64,000 bases of DNA, taken from positions 1 through 64,000 of the forward strand of contig JADLEK010000080.1 in assembly GCA_020846135.1 (NCBI GenBank), in the 5' to 3' direction. The translations under genes and the position numbers were made by a program. Below the pieces are notes generated by a model. That model did no database searches. It worked only from the letters and a program-made list of their open reading frames with translations, and was not told the origin of the DNA. This DNA is from Gammaproteobacteria bacterium. Its GTDB lineage: Bacteria > Pseudomonadota > Gammaproteobacteria > Competibacterales > Competibacteraceae. Shown here piece by piece: positions 1 through 8,511 of this stretch (the stretch's first letter is position 1; each line of letters begins with the position of its first letter).

Positions 1-119
1 CCAGCGTCATCGATACCTGCCGCCAGCGGGGTCATGACCCTTGGCGCTATCTGGAACGCGCCATTGCGGACCGCCGTGCTGGACTGCCCTTGGCACCCTT
101 GCCTCAGTCAGGGGGATGA
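1..119 (+). mobile_element. 3' end of an IS66-like transposase gene
   Basis: The first bases read open from position 3 to a TGA at 117-119. The encoded tail contains TCRQRGHDPWRYLERAI followed by GLPLAPLP, which resembles the C-terminal end of IS66-family transposases (a Thr-Cys-Arg-Gln motif, then a proline-rich stop). The gene begins outside the window, so its state is unknown. Family assignment rests on about 38 residues and is tentative; another transposase family with a similar tail is possible. Confidence 0.45.
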
Positions 120-122
120 ACG

Positions 123-430
123 CGTACGATCCGTTTTCCGCTGACCGATTTGCCGAATCAGCAAGAATGTTACAATTTTTTGCTGGATATTCTCGATCCG
201 CAAGGTTTGTGTTGCTCATAGGGGCATTTCCTGCCGGCAGGATAGCGTCCCCCTATGTGCGACCGTATGCCGATCCTGGATGATTGTTGCCGGGAATGCG
301 GTACCGTGTTTAATGTCTTTACGGGGACCGTCTGGGCCGGCACCACGACTCCTGTGCAAAGATCATTCTGATTCTGCGAGGATTTACCCAAGGAGTCTCC
401 GACGATCCGCCATCGCCGGGCTGCCAGCGA
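123..430 (+). pseudogene. Decayed zinc-ribbon transposase (IS1595-like)
   Basis: One frame from 123 to about 350 encodes FPLTDLPNQQECYNFLLDIL and then a zinc-ribbon piece CRECGTVFNVFTGT, typical of the N-terminal part of IS1595-type transposases. It is broken by TAG codons at 219-221 and 243-245. Near 355 the similarity shifts frame to IILILRGFTQGVS, the helix that usually follows the ribbon. Two stops plus a frameshift make it a dead fragment. From about 430 to the sugar operon at 677 I see no gene; a short inverted repeat GTTCG/CGAAC lies near 570-585. Confidence 0.5.
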
Positions 431-676
431 TGGGTTGACAGCCAGAGGTGTGGTTTCAAAGAGTGCCCAGGATGCTCATCCCCGTTCCCAATCCAGCAAG
501 GGACTGAGGAACAGCTTATCCTTCGTTTAGATGACCACCCATCACGCTTGGTTCGTAAAAGTTACTGTTCGTTCAAGCGAACTATAGGCTACTGTGTTCC
601 GGATTCTGAAAAGATACCGCAACCTCTATAAGGTTCGTCCCACCTCACCCACTTTGAACTTCATCCATTTACCAAC

Positions 677-1462
677 ATGAGCGAAAAACCAATGAAAGCA
701 GTGCTTCTTGCCGGCGGTTTTGGCACTCGCATCAGTGAAGAGTCACATCTTAAGCCCAAGCCGATGATTGATATCGGCGGTAAGCCGATCATTTGGCATA
801 TCATGAAACTCTATTCTTGTTATGGAATTAACGATTTTCTGATTTGCCTCGGTTATAAGGGGTATCTGATTAAGGAGTATTTTGCTAATTATTTTCTGCA
901 CATGTCTGATGTGACGTTCGATATGCAGAAAAATCAGATGCATGTTCATGAGCGGCATGCCGAGCCGTGGCGGGTAACGTTGGTGGATACCGGCGAGCAA
1001 ACGATGACAGGCGGGCGTTTGCGGCGGGTGCGCGAGTATTTGCAGGAGGAAGAAGCATTCTGTTTTACCTATGGTGATGGAGTGGCGAATGTAGATATTC
1101 CCGCTCTGTTGGCATTTCATCGTGTGCAGGGCCGGTTGGCGACGATAACAGCGGTGCAGCCGCCGGGGCGGTATGGGGCGCTGACTGTTGAAGATGATCG
1201 AGTACGGGGTTTTCAGGAGAAGCCACAGGGAGATGGCGGCTGGATCAATGGCGGTTTTTTCGTGCTGTCGCCGCAGGTTATCGATTACATTGCCGGGGAC
1301 GCCATCACTTGGGAGCGGGAGCCGCTGGAGCGGTTGGCGCGGGAAGGGCAATTGGCGGCCTACGGTCACCGAGGGTTTTGGCAACCGATGGATACCTTGC
1401 GGGATAAGGTGTATTTGGAGGAACTCTGGGCCTCAGGGCGGGCGCCGTGGAAAATTTGGTGA
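677..1462 (+). CDS. rfbF: Glucose-1-phosphate cytidylyltransferase
   Basis: This 261-residue enzyme makes CDP-glucose from glucose-1-phosphate and CTP, the first step of CDP-deoxysugar synthesis in the cytoplasm. The nucleotidyltransferase signature [12 protein letters not shown] lies at residues 11-22, followed by [18 protein letters not shown], which is characteristic of RfbF rather than of RmlA (dTDP) or GalU (UDP). The length matches the family. An in-frame ATG at 692 (MKAVLL) is an alternative start. The stop overlaps the next start in a TGATG arrangement, so rfbF and rfbG are probably translationally coupled. Confidence 0.93.
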   Translation: MSEKPMKAVLLAGGFGTRISEESHLKPKPMIDIGGKPIIWHIMKLYSCYGINDFLICLGYKGYLIKEYFANYFLHMSDVTFDMQKNQMHVHERHAEPWRVTLVDTGEQTMTGGRLRRVREYLQEEEAFCFTYGDGVANVDIPALLAFHRVQGRLATITAVQPPGRYGALTVEDDRVRGFQEKPQGDGGWINGGFFVLSPQVIDYIAGDAITWEREPLERLAREGQLAAYGHRGFWQPMDTLRDKVYLEELWASGRAPWKIW

Positions 1463-2541
1463 TGGCTGACGGATTTTGGCGGGATAAGACGGTTTTTATC
1501 ACTGGGCATACCGGGTTTAAAGGCGGATGGCTGGCGCTGTGGTTGCAAAAGCTGGGAGCGCGAGTCGTGGGTTATGCGTTGCCGCCACCGACGACGCCGA
1601 GTTTGTTTGAAACCGCGCGAGTGGCGGAGAGCATGGTTTCGCTGGAAGGAGATATTCGGGATTTTTCCAGGGTGCAGAAGACTCTCGGTGAGCGCCAGCC
1701 GGAGATCGTCTTTCATTTGGCGGCGCAAGCGCTGGTGCGTTATTCCTATGCGCAGCCATTGGAGACATACGCAACCAATGTGCTGGGGACCGCCCATGTG
1801 CTGGAGGCGGTGCGGAGCGTCCCCAGCGTCCGGGCCGTGGTGGTGGTGACCAGTGATAAGTGTTATGAGAACCGGGAATGGTTGTGGGGTTACCGCGAGG
1901 ATGAGGCGATGGGCGGTTATGATCCGTATAGCAGCAGCAAGGGCTGTGCAGAGCTAGTGACGGCGGCTTACCGTCGCTCGTTCTTTAATCCAGCGTGTTA
2001 TGCCGAACATGAGGTTGCGGTCGCCAGCGCTCGCGCTGGCAATGTGATTGGCGGCGGCGACTGGGCGGCGGATCGTCTGGTGCCGGACATGATCCGGGCG
2101 TTGTTGGCCGGGGCGCCGGTCAGAATCCATAATCCGCAAGCGATTCGCCCCTGGCAGCATGTGCTGGAGCCGCTGAGTGGTTATTTGCGGTTGGCGCAGA
2201 AGCTGTATGAGGAGGGGGTGGCTTATGCGGAGGGCTGGAATTTTGGCCCTGACAGTGAGGATGCCAAACCGGTGCATTGGCTGGTTGAGCGGTTGATCCA
2301 GGCTTGGGGCGAAGGGGCGAGTTGGCAAATGGATGCCGGATCGCAGCCGCATGAGGCCCATTATTTGAAGCTGGATTGCGCGAAGGCGCGTGAGCGGTTG
2401 GGTTGGCGGCCGCGCTGGTCTTTGGAGCAGGGTTTGCAGGCGACGATGGCCTGGTATCGGGCTTATGCGGATGGTGTCGATTTGCGCGCTTGGTCGCTAC
2501 AGGAAATTGCGGATTACCAGGCGGATTCGGGAGGTATTTGA
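1462..2541 (+). CDS. rfbG: CDP-glucose 4,6-dehydratase
   Basis: An SDR-superfamily dehydratase of 359 residues that converts CDP-glucose to CDP-4-keto-6-deoxyglucose. The NAD-binding loop [14 protein letters not shown] is at residues 15-28 and the catalytic YxxxK (YSSSK) at about 156-160. The motifs [11 protein letters not shown] and [10 protein letters not shown] are typical of RfbG. The ATG at 1462 overlaps the rfbF stop (TGATG) and is preferred over an in-frame GTG at 1447. The 3' end overlaps the start of the next gene by one base (TGATG at 2539-2543), again implying coupling. Confidence 0.94.
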   Translation: MADGFWRDKTVFITGHTGFKGGWLALWLQKLGARVVGYALPPPTTPSLFETARVAESMVSLEGDIRDFSRVQKTLGERQPEIVFHLAAQALVRYSYAQPLETYATNVLGTAHVLEAVRSVPSVRAVVVVTSDKCYENREWLWGYREDEAMGGYDPYSSSKGCAELVTAAYRRSFFNPACYAEHEVAVASARAGNVIGGGDWAADRLVPDMIRALLAGAPVRIHNPQAIRPWQHVLEPLSGYLRLAQKLYEEGVAYAEGWNFGPDSEDAKPVHWLVERLIQAWGEGASWQMDAGSQPHEAHYLKLDCAKARERLGWRPRWSLEQGLQATMAWYRAYADGVDLRAWSLQEIADYQADSGGI

Positions 2542-4151
2542 TGTTAAGCCTTGGTGATGTGGTGTTGCTGGATTTTCCCGATGCCCATCAGGCCGGCGGT
2601 CAGGCCAGGCCGGGGGTGGTAGTGGCGGTTGACCATGAGCCGGGTTATGGCGATGTGCAGGTCGCTTATTTGACGACCGGGGTGGATTCCTGTGCCGTTA
2701 ATCCGTTTGCGGTAATGATGGGTAACGCTGATTTGGCTGAGGGCGCGCTGGAACGGGATAGCGTGGCGCGGGTGGACCAGGTGATCACGATGGATTCCCG
2801 CCAGTGCCGGAAGGTGGCCCGACTGGGGGCGGCCAAGCTGGATGAGGTGTTGCGCAAGGCCACTCGCCATCGGGTGGCTCATTACGCGGCGCATCAGTTT
2901 GCGCCGACGGCCTTTGTGCCGGGCGTTTCGGCGATCCCGCCTGCGGGTAAGGTTCTGGGCGAGGCTGAGTTGCAGTTGATGGTGGAAGCGGCGCTGGATG
3001 GCTGGCTAACGACTGGACGGTTTAATGCGGAGTTCGAGCAACGGCTGGCGGCGGTGCTGGGGGTGCAGCATGTGTCGACGGTCAATTCCGGTTCATCGGC
3101 GAATCTGCTGGCGTTTTCGGCGCTGACGTCGCCGCGTCTGGGGGAGCGGGCGATTCAACCCGGGGATGAGGTAATTGCGGTGGCGGCCGGGTTTCCAACG
3201 ACGGTGAATCCGATCCTGCAGTGTGGGGCGATCCCGGTGTTTGTGGACGTTGAACTGGGAACCTACAACATCGACGCCAGCCGGATTGAGGAGGCTATTG
3301 GCCCGCGGACCAAGGCGATCATGCTCGCCCATACTCTGGGCAACCCGTTTAATCTGGAGGTCGTTACCGATCTTTGTAAGCAGTACAACCTCTGGCTGAT
3401 CGAGGATTGCTGCGATGCCCTGGGTTCCACCTATCAAGACCAGAAGGTCGGTACCTTTGGCGACATCGGGACGCTGAGTTTTTATCCCGCGCATCACATT
3501 ACTATGGGTGAGGGCGGCGCCGTTTTCACGTCGAACCCGGAGTTAAAAACGATTGTGGAGTCGTTCCGGGATTGGGGGCGGGATTGTTATTGTGCGCCGG
3601 GGCGAGATAACACCTGTGGAAAGCGATTTCAATGGCAATTGGGGGATTTGCCGGTTGGCTATGATCATAAGTACATTTATACGCACGCCGGTTACAATCT
3701 GAAGATCACTGATATGCAGGCGGCCTGTGGTCTGGCGCAGTTGGATCGGTTGCCCAGTTTCATTGCGGCGCGGCGGCGAAATTTTGCTGTTTTGCGAGAG
3801 CGGTTGGCGAGTTGCGAGGAGCTGTTGATTTTGCCGGAGGCGACCCCGCACAGTGAGCCGTCGTGGTTCGGGTTTCCGCTGACGCTGCGTCCGGAAGCGG
3901 GGGTGACGCGGGTTGATTTGCTGCGCTATCTGGATCAGTACCGGATTGGGACGCGGTTGCTGTTCGCGGGGAATCTGACCCGGCAGCCGTATTTTCAGGG
4001 GCGGCAGTATCGGGTCAGCGGGGAGTTGGTGAATACCGACAAGGTTATGAATCATACCTTCTGGATCGGGGTCTATCCGGGGTTGACGGAAGACATGCTG
4101 GATTATGCGGCAACGCAAATCGAAACTTTTCTTGGGATCAATTTTTGCTGA
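2541..4151 (+). CDS. rfbH: MazF/PemK-like domain fused to CDP-4-keto-6-deoxyglucose 3-dehydratase (RfbH/E1)
   Basis: A 536-residue protein in one uninterrupted frame. Residues about 125-536, from FVPG onward, form a complete RfbH/E1 dehydratase. It has the PLP-site histidine that replaces lysine ([13 protein letters not shown]) and the [2Fe-2S] cysteine spacing C-X57-C-X1-C-X7-C known for this enzyme, built from EDCCDALG and DCYC...C. It removes the 3-hydroxyl of CDP-4-keto-6-deoxyglucose. Residues 1-108 look like a full MazF/PemK-type domain: [18 protein letters not shown] with Arg23, YLTTG with Thr45/46, then [11 protein letters not shown] and [10 protein letters not shown]. RfbH normally lacks this (about 435 residues). 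The start is fixed by a GGGAGG ribosome site six bases upstream and by TGATG coupling with rfbG. Whether the toxin-like domain cuts RNA is unknown. Confidence 0.88.
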   Translation: MLSLGDVVLLDFPDAHQAGGQARPGVVVAVDHEPGYGDVQVAYLTTGVDSCAVNPFAVMMGNADLAEGALERDSVARVDQVITMDSRQCRKVARLGAAKLDEVLRKATRHRVAHYAAHQFAPTAFVPGVSAIPPAGKVLGEAELQLMVEAALDGWLTTGRFNAEFEQRLAAVLGVQHVSTVNSGSSANLLAFSALTSPRLGERAIQPGDEVIAVAAGFPTTVNPILQCGAIPVFVDVELGTYNIDASRIEEAIGPRTKAIMLAHTLGNPFNLEVVTDLCKQYNLWLIEDCCDALGSTYQDQKVGTFGDIGTLSFYPAHHITMGEGGAVFTSNPELKTIVESFRDWGRDCYCAPGRDNTCGKRFQWQLGDLPVGYDHKYIYTHAGYNLKITDMQAACGLAQLDRLPSFIAARRRNFAVLRERLASCEELLILPEATPHSEPSWFGFPLTLRPEAGVTRVDLLRYLDQYRIGTRLLFAGNLTRQPYFQGRQYRVSGELVNTDKVMNHTFWIGVYPGLTEDMLDYAATQIETFLGINFC

Positions 4152-4237
4152 GTTGCTGACCCACTGACTGAACAGGAGATCTGGATCATGCTGCCCCCTA
4201 TTCGCGAATCGATGTCCGCTATAAAGGAGCTGTAACG

Positions 4238-4640
4238 ATGAAATGTCCCGTTTGCGGCGGTGCGGAACTGGTGCGCGGTACTCGTGACCTGCTTTATCTC
4301 TATAAAGGTGAGACGACCTTCATTCCAAACGTGACCGGTGATTTCTGTCCGGCCTGTGCTGAGGTTGTGTTGGATTCGGCGGAAGCAGACCGCTATGGCG
4401 CCGAGGTGCGTGTGTTTAACCAACAAGGTCAATGCGGCGAGGGTTGATCCGGTGTTCATCGCCAGCGTCCGCTAGAAGCTGGATTTGGATCAACGAGAAG
4501 TGGCAGAAATTTTTGGAGGCCGTGTCGAGGCCTTTTCTCAATACGAAACCGGTAAAGCAAGACCATCTTTGGCGCTAGTGAAGTTGCTGAAGGTCCTGGA
4601 TCGGCATCCCGATCTGCTTAATGAAGTGCGGGGTCAACTG
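4238..4640 (+). pseudogene. Broken MqsA-type antitoxin
   Basis: The first piece (4238-4447) encodes the zinc-binding N-terminal half of an MqsA/YgiT-type antitoxin, with CPVCGG and FCPACAE. The helix-turn-helix half follows in another frame from 4443: VDPVFIASVR, a TAG stop at 4473-4475, then DLDQREVAEIFGG and LVKLLKVLDRHPDLLNEVR. Removing one A near 4426 would restore the frame. One frameshift and one nonsense codon therefore kill the gene. A good ribosome site (AAAGGAG) precedes the start. No toxin partner is recognisable between 4152 and 4237; only a 15-codon reading frame (4188-4235) sits there. Confidence 0.75.
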
Positions 4641-4738
4641 ATCGAAGCGTTTTCTATCACCGTTCAAGGCGGTTTCTATTCACGGTATGGTTGGGTTGCA
4701 TTCGCAATTCAACCTGCGCGGCTACTACACCGCCTCAG

Positions 4739-5420
4739 TTCGAAGCGTAAGTCGCTTGCCCTCAGATGCTCGATGACCAATATGCTCATTACGGGCGGTG
4801 GTTCGCAGAGATTTTCCTGTATCTGTACCGCATGGAACCGGTGCGATCATGGCGGGCAGTGGTGATTTATCCCGGTCGGCAGGTAGAGCGTCTGGATGAG
4901 CGGCGCTATGGTTCGGCGGTGAAGCTGCCGGAAGTTTATCGCGTATATTTGGAAGATTGGGTGGATGTGCCGGCGTCGACGCTGGGATTGCAACTTATGC
5001 AGCTCATGGTGGGCAAGGCGGCGGATGCGCCGGTCAAGGCCCGGCAGTTGGTACAGGATTCGTCAGCAGGAATGGAGCTTCCGCAAGCGGTGTTGCTGGA
5101 TTTGGTTGAGACGATGGTGGTCTATAAGCTACCAGACATGAGTCGAGAGGAGGTCAGGCGGATGTTGGAACTACACGATATTGATTTGCGACAGACCCGG
5201 TTTTATCGGGAAGTATTCGCGGAGGGTGAAGCGCGGGGTGAGGCGCGGGGTGAAGCGCGGGGTGAGGTCAAGCTATTGCGGAAGTTGTTAATCCGTCGCT
5301 TTGGCGTATTGACCGGAGTGGGTGGGGGCAAAGCTGGCGAGGGCAGAACCCGCGCAATTGGAGACGTGGGGAGAGCGGGTGTTGGAGGCGCAGTCGCTGG
5401 AAGCGGTTTTCGTGGCATGA
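4739..5420 (+). pseudogene. Decayed DUF2887/Rpn-type PD-(D/E)XK nuclease-like gene
   Basis: The body encodes YGRWFAEIFLYLYR, WRAVVIYPGRQVE and a repetitive GEARGEARGEAR tail followed by LLRKLLIRRFGVL, all typical of DUF2887-type proteins (Rpn/transposase-associated nucleases). The N-terminal half is missing. A residual FEA-stop-V at 4739-4753 shows a CAA to TAA change. After the tail the homology moves one frame: PEWVGAKLARAEP to LEAQSLEAVF, ending at TGA 5418-5420. It is therefore truncated, nonsense-mutated and frameshifted. It lies inside the sugar cluster next to the dead mqsA, so the whole of 4152-5420 is a scar of decayed accessory DNA. Confidence 0.65.
5225..5266 (+). repeat. 12-bp in-frame tandem repeat
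   Basis: Three and a half copies of GGTGARGCGCGG encode the Gly-Glu-Ala-Arg repeats near the C-terminus of the decayed DUF2887-type gene. Such charged repeats are common in this family and prone to slippage. Confidence 0.85.
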
Positions 5421-5534
5421 GGATGTGGGGCATCAACGCCGCTAAACTGGAGTTTACTCATAGCCATGATCGCCGGTCGGTTGGCGACGTGCCTGTGACC
5501 GATCACTGAGAGATTGTCAAAAAAGTAAATCGCC

Positions 5535-6644
5535 ATGAACCATATTGCACAACGTGATAAAGATCTCTTTGAGAATCTCTTTGTTCTCGAAATTGCGAAT
5601 AATCACTGGGGAAAGGTTGAGCGGGGCCTCAAAATTATTCGTGATCATGCCGCGATTGTTCGTTTCAATAACACAAAAGCGGCTATCAAGCTCCAATTCA
5701 GGGATGTTGATGCGTTTATACATCCAGAATTTAGAGGCAATAAAGAGCATCGTTATATAAAAAAAACCGAAGATACTAAGCTCAGCAGGGCCGATTTTGC
5801 TCGCATGGTCGAGGAGATAAGGAATCTCAGTTGTATACCAATGGCAACTCCATTTGATGAGGCATCGGTTGATCTTTGTGTCGAATTTAATATGCCCATC
5901 ATCAAGATTGCCAGTTCAGATATCAACGACTGGGTTTTGATCGAGAAGATAGCGACAACACGACGTCCAGTCATTGCTTCAACTGGCGGCGCTTCGGAAA
6001 AAGACCTGGACGATCTGGTTAAGTTTTTTGAAAAGAGGAATATTTCCCTGGCGATCAATCATTGCATTGCTCTTTATCCATCGGAAGATGATGAACTCGA
6101 ACTGGATCAGATTGACTATCTCAAAGCACGATACCCGAATCATATCATTGGTCTATCGACCCATGAATATAGCGACTGGCATTCATCCATGCTGATTTCC
6201 TATGGAAAGGGAGCGCGCACTTGGGAGCGTCATATCGATATTGATTATGAAGGCGTGGTTGTTTCGCCTTACTGTTCCAGACCGTACCAAATCGATGAGT
6301 GGTTCAAGGCGTATCGTAAGGCTGCAGAGATGTGCGGGGGCCGTAGTTATTCAAGGCGGGTTATTCCAAAAAGAGAAACAGAATATCTCAATGCCTTGGT
6401 ACGCGGCGCTTATGCCCGGCGTGATCTTGAGCCGGGTTATGTATTTAGTAAAGAGGGCTTTGAAAGAGATTTTTATCTTGCCATTCCACTCCGAAAAGGC
6501 CAATTGTCTTGTCGGGAAGTGATGAATGGGGTTGAGTTAGTAACCGGAATTCAAGCTGACGAGCCACTGACTATCAATCATATTAATGGCCCGTACAGTG
6601 AGAATGAGGGCTTAAGACAATTAATTCTGAATCGTGGGCTATGA
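5535..6644 (+). CDS. NeuB-like N-acetylneuraminate synthase family protein
   Basis: A 369-residue protein of the NeuB fold (TIM barrel plus C-terminal SAF domain), a family that condenses phosphoenolpyruvate with an amino-sugar or aldose to give nonulosonic acids. Visible family features are EIANNHWG (residues 19-26), the barrel strands IASSDINDWVLI, VIASTGGA and IGLSTHE, and a SAF-like end around RDLEPGYVF. The usual KFQ strand reads IKLQF here, so the substrate may differ from ManNAc. Neither NeuA nor NeuC is in the window, so a complete sialic-acid pathway is not encoded here. The ribosome site is weak, and base composition is visibly more AT-rich than in rfbFGH, suggesting a different origin. 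Confidence 0.75.
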   Translation: MNHIAQRDKDLFENLFVLEIANNHWGKVERGLKIIRDHAAIVRFNNTKAAIKLQFRDVDAFIHPEFRGNKEHRYIKKTEDTKLSRADFARMVEEIRNLSCIPMATPFDEASVDLCVEFNMPIIKIASSDINDWVLIEKIATTRRPVIASTGGASEKDLDDLVKFFEKRNISLAINHCIALYPSEDDELELDQIDYLKARYPNHIIGLSTHEYSDWHSSMLISYGKGARTWERHIDIDYEGVVVSPYCSRPYQIDEWFKAYRKAAEMCGGRSYSRRVIPKRETEYLNALVRGAYARRDLEPGYVFSKEGFERDFYLAIPLRKGQLSCREVMNGVELVTGIQADEPLTINHINGPYSENEGLRQLILNRGL

Positions 6645-6691
6645 TTAGGCGCAGCGTCTATGGACAAGATTAACAGTACGCACGACACGCC

Positions 6692-8491
6692 ATGAATGTC
6701 TCCCAACAGATCGCCGACTGGTTGGTGGAACAAGGCATTGAGCAGGTGTTCTGCGTCACCGGCGGCGGATCGATGTTCCTGAATCATGCGCTAGGTACCC
6801 ACCCTCATCTGCGCTGTACCTACATGCATCATGAGCAAGCCTGTGCGATGGCGGCGGAAGGCTACGCGCGGATCACCGGCAAACCTGCGGTAGTGAATGT
6901 CACCACCGGCCCCGGCGGGATCAATGCGCTGAATGGTGTATTCGGCGCTTATACCGACTCGATACCAATGCTGGTGCTGTCTGGGCAGGTTAAGCGTGAA
7001 ACCTGTCTGGATTTCATCCCAGTCACCGGTTTGCGCCAACTCGGCGATCAGGAAGGTCCGGTAATTCACATGGCCAAATGGGTGACTAAATACGCCGAAA
7101 CGGCGCGCCGTCCGGAAGACCTATCGACATTACTGCCGGATGCGCTCTTTGCCGCGACGACGGGTCGCCCCGGCCCTGCCTGGATCGATATTCCACTCGA
7201 TATTCAGTCTGCAACGATCAAACTGTCGTGGTTGGCCTCGTCCCCGGTCCTGGTAGTGGAAGATGCAACCTTGGTGGGTGACTGCAAGCGGATCATCGCC
7301 GGGCTGCGTACCGCACACCGCCCCTTGATCCTGGCCGGCAGTGGGGTGCGCATTGCCGGCGCCAGCGCTGCCCTGCTTGCGCTGGCCGAGGCTACGGGCA
7401 TTCCTGTCGCTACTGCTTGGACGCACGACCTCATTGCCAATGATCACCCGCTGTTTGCCGGGCGTCCCGGTACGATCGGTAGCCGCGCCGGTAATTTTTG
7501 CCTGCAAGCGAGTGATTTCGTGGTGGTGATTGGTTCGCGCCTCAATATCCGTCAGGTCAGCTATAACTGGTCCCGGTTCGCGCCACAGGCGTTCGTGGTT
7601 CAGATCGATATCGATCCGGCTGAACTTGCCAAGCCTTTTGTACAACCCGCGCTGGCCATCGTCGCCGATGCGGGGAGGTTCATTGACACCCTCGCTGCTC
7701 AGCCCGAACTCAAGGATCTGCCTGACTACGGGGATTGGGCGCGCTGGTGCCATGCACTACAGGGGCGTTACCCCGTTTTACAGCCACAGCAAACGCTTAC
7801 ACCCAGATTGAATCCTTACGCTATTGTGGCGCGTATCTTTGACCAGTTACGCGACGATGACATTATCGTGTGCGGCAACGCCTCTGCCTGTATCCTGCCG
7901 TTCCAGGTCGGTTGTCTGCGTACCGGGCAGCGGATGTTCAGCAATTCGGGTTCAGCGTCGATGGGCTACGATCTGCCGGCGGCGATCGGCGCAGCGGTGG
8001 CTGCGGGCGCAAGGCGGGTTATCTGTTTCGCCGGCGATGGCAGTCTGCAAATGAATGTGCAGGAATTGCAGACCCTGAAGACCTTGGGTATATGTGTGCT
8101 GGTGATCGTTCTCGCCAACGATGGCTATTTGTCGATCCGCCAGACCCATGAAAATTTCTTTGGCCGCGTTGTTGGCGCTACCCCGGCCTCGGGCGTGGAG
8201 TTCCCCGATTTCAGTTTATTGGCGCGGGCCTATGGCCTAAGCGCGGTCCGGATTGCCGGACCGGGTGATTTGCCCGAACTGGAGCGAATGCTGGCGCTTG
8301 ATGGTCCGGCGCTGATCCAGGTCGATGTCGATCCTGCACAGCCCTTCGAGCCGCGGATCAAGTCGCGGATGCTGGAAAACGGCACATTTTCTACCCCGGA
8401 ACTGGACGATATGTTTCCGTTTTTACCGCCCGAGGAACTTGCTGCCGTGCGAGCGGAAGCGGCGACGCTTCGTGCAAAAGCGGTGGAATGA
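6692..8491 (+). CDS. ThDP-dependent acetolactate-synthase-like enzyme (YerE-like candidate)
   Basis: A 599-residue thiamine diphosphate enzyme of the acetolactate synthase superfamily. The activating glutamate lies in MHHEQACAMAAEGYAR (Glu48), and the ThDP/Mg motif GDGSLQMNVQEL near residue 448 ends with ANDG about 27 residues on. In Yersinia, YerE of this superfamily adds a two-carbon unit from pyruvate to C4 of CDP-3,6-dideoxy-4-ketoglucose, exactly the product that RfbF, RfbG and RfbH would make here. That role is inferred from context. A housekeeping acetolactate synthase is less likely, because no ilv genes are nearby and the gene sits among sugar genes. Confidence 0.75.
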   Translation: MNVSQQIADWLVEQGIEQVFCVTGGGSMFLNHALGTHPHLRCTYMHHEQACAMAAEGYARITGKPAVVNVTTGPGGINALNGVFGAYTDSIPMLVLSGQVKRETCLDFIPVTGLRQLGDQEGPVIHMAKWVTKYAETARRPEDLSTLLPDALFAATTGRPGPAWIDIPLDIQSATIKLSWLASSPVLVVEDATLVGDCKRIIAGLRTAHRPLILAGSGVRIAGASAALLALAEATGIPVATAWTHDLIANDHPLFAGRPGTIGSRAGNFCLQASDFVVVIGSRLNIRQVSYNWSRFAPQAFVVQIDIDPAELAKPFVQPALAIVADAGRFIDTLAAQPELKDLPDYGDWARWCHALQGRYPVLQPQQTLTPRLNPYAIVARIFDQLRDDDIIVCGNASACILPFQVGCLRTGQRMFSNSGSASMGYDLPAAIGAAVAAGARRVICFAGDGSLQMNVQELQTLKTLGICVLVIVLANDGYLSIRQTHENFFGRVVGATPASGVEFPDFSLLARAYGLSAVRIAGPGDLPELERMLALDGPALIQVDVDPAQPFEPRIKSRMLENGTFSTPELDDMFPFLPPEELAAVRAEAATLRAKAVE

Positions 8492-8511
8492 AAGAGCAGA
8501 GGGAGAGTTAA

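Noticed and set aside
743-1384. 213-codon open frame antisense to rfbF
   Set aside because: It mirrors a well-conserved gene on the other strand, has no family motif or ribosome site, and is explained by GC-rich codon bias.
4188-4235. Fifteen-codon reading frame between rfbH and mqsA (MLPPIRESMSAIKEL)
   Set aside because: It could be a toxin remnant or leader peptide, but there is no recognisable MqsR or DUF4258 similarity and the mqsA ribosome site overlaps its end.
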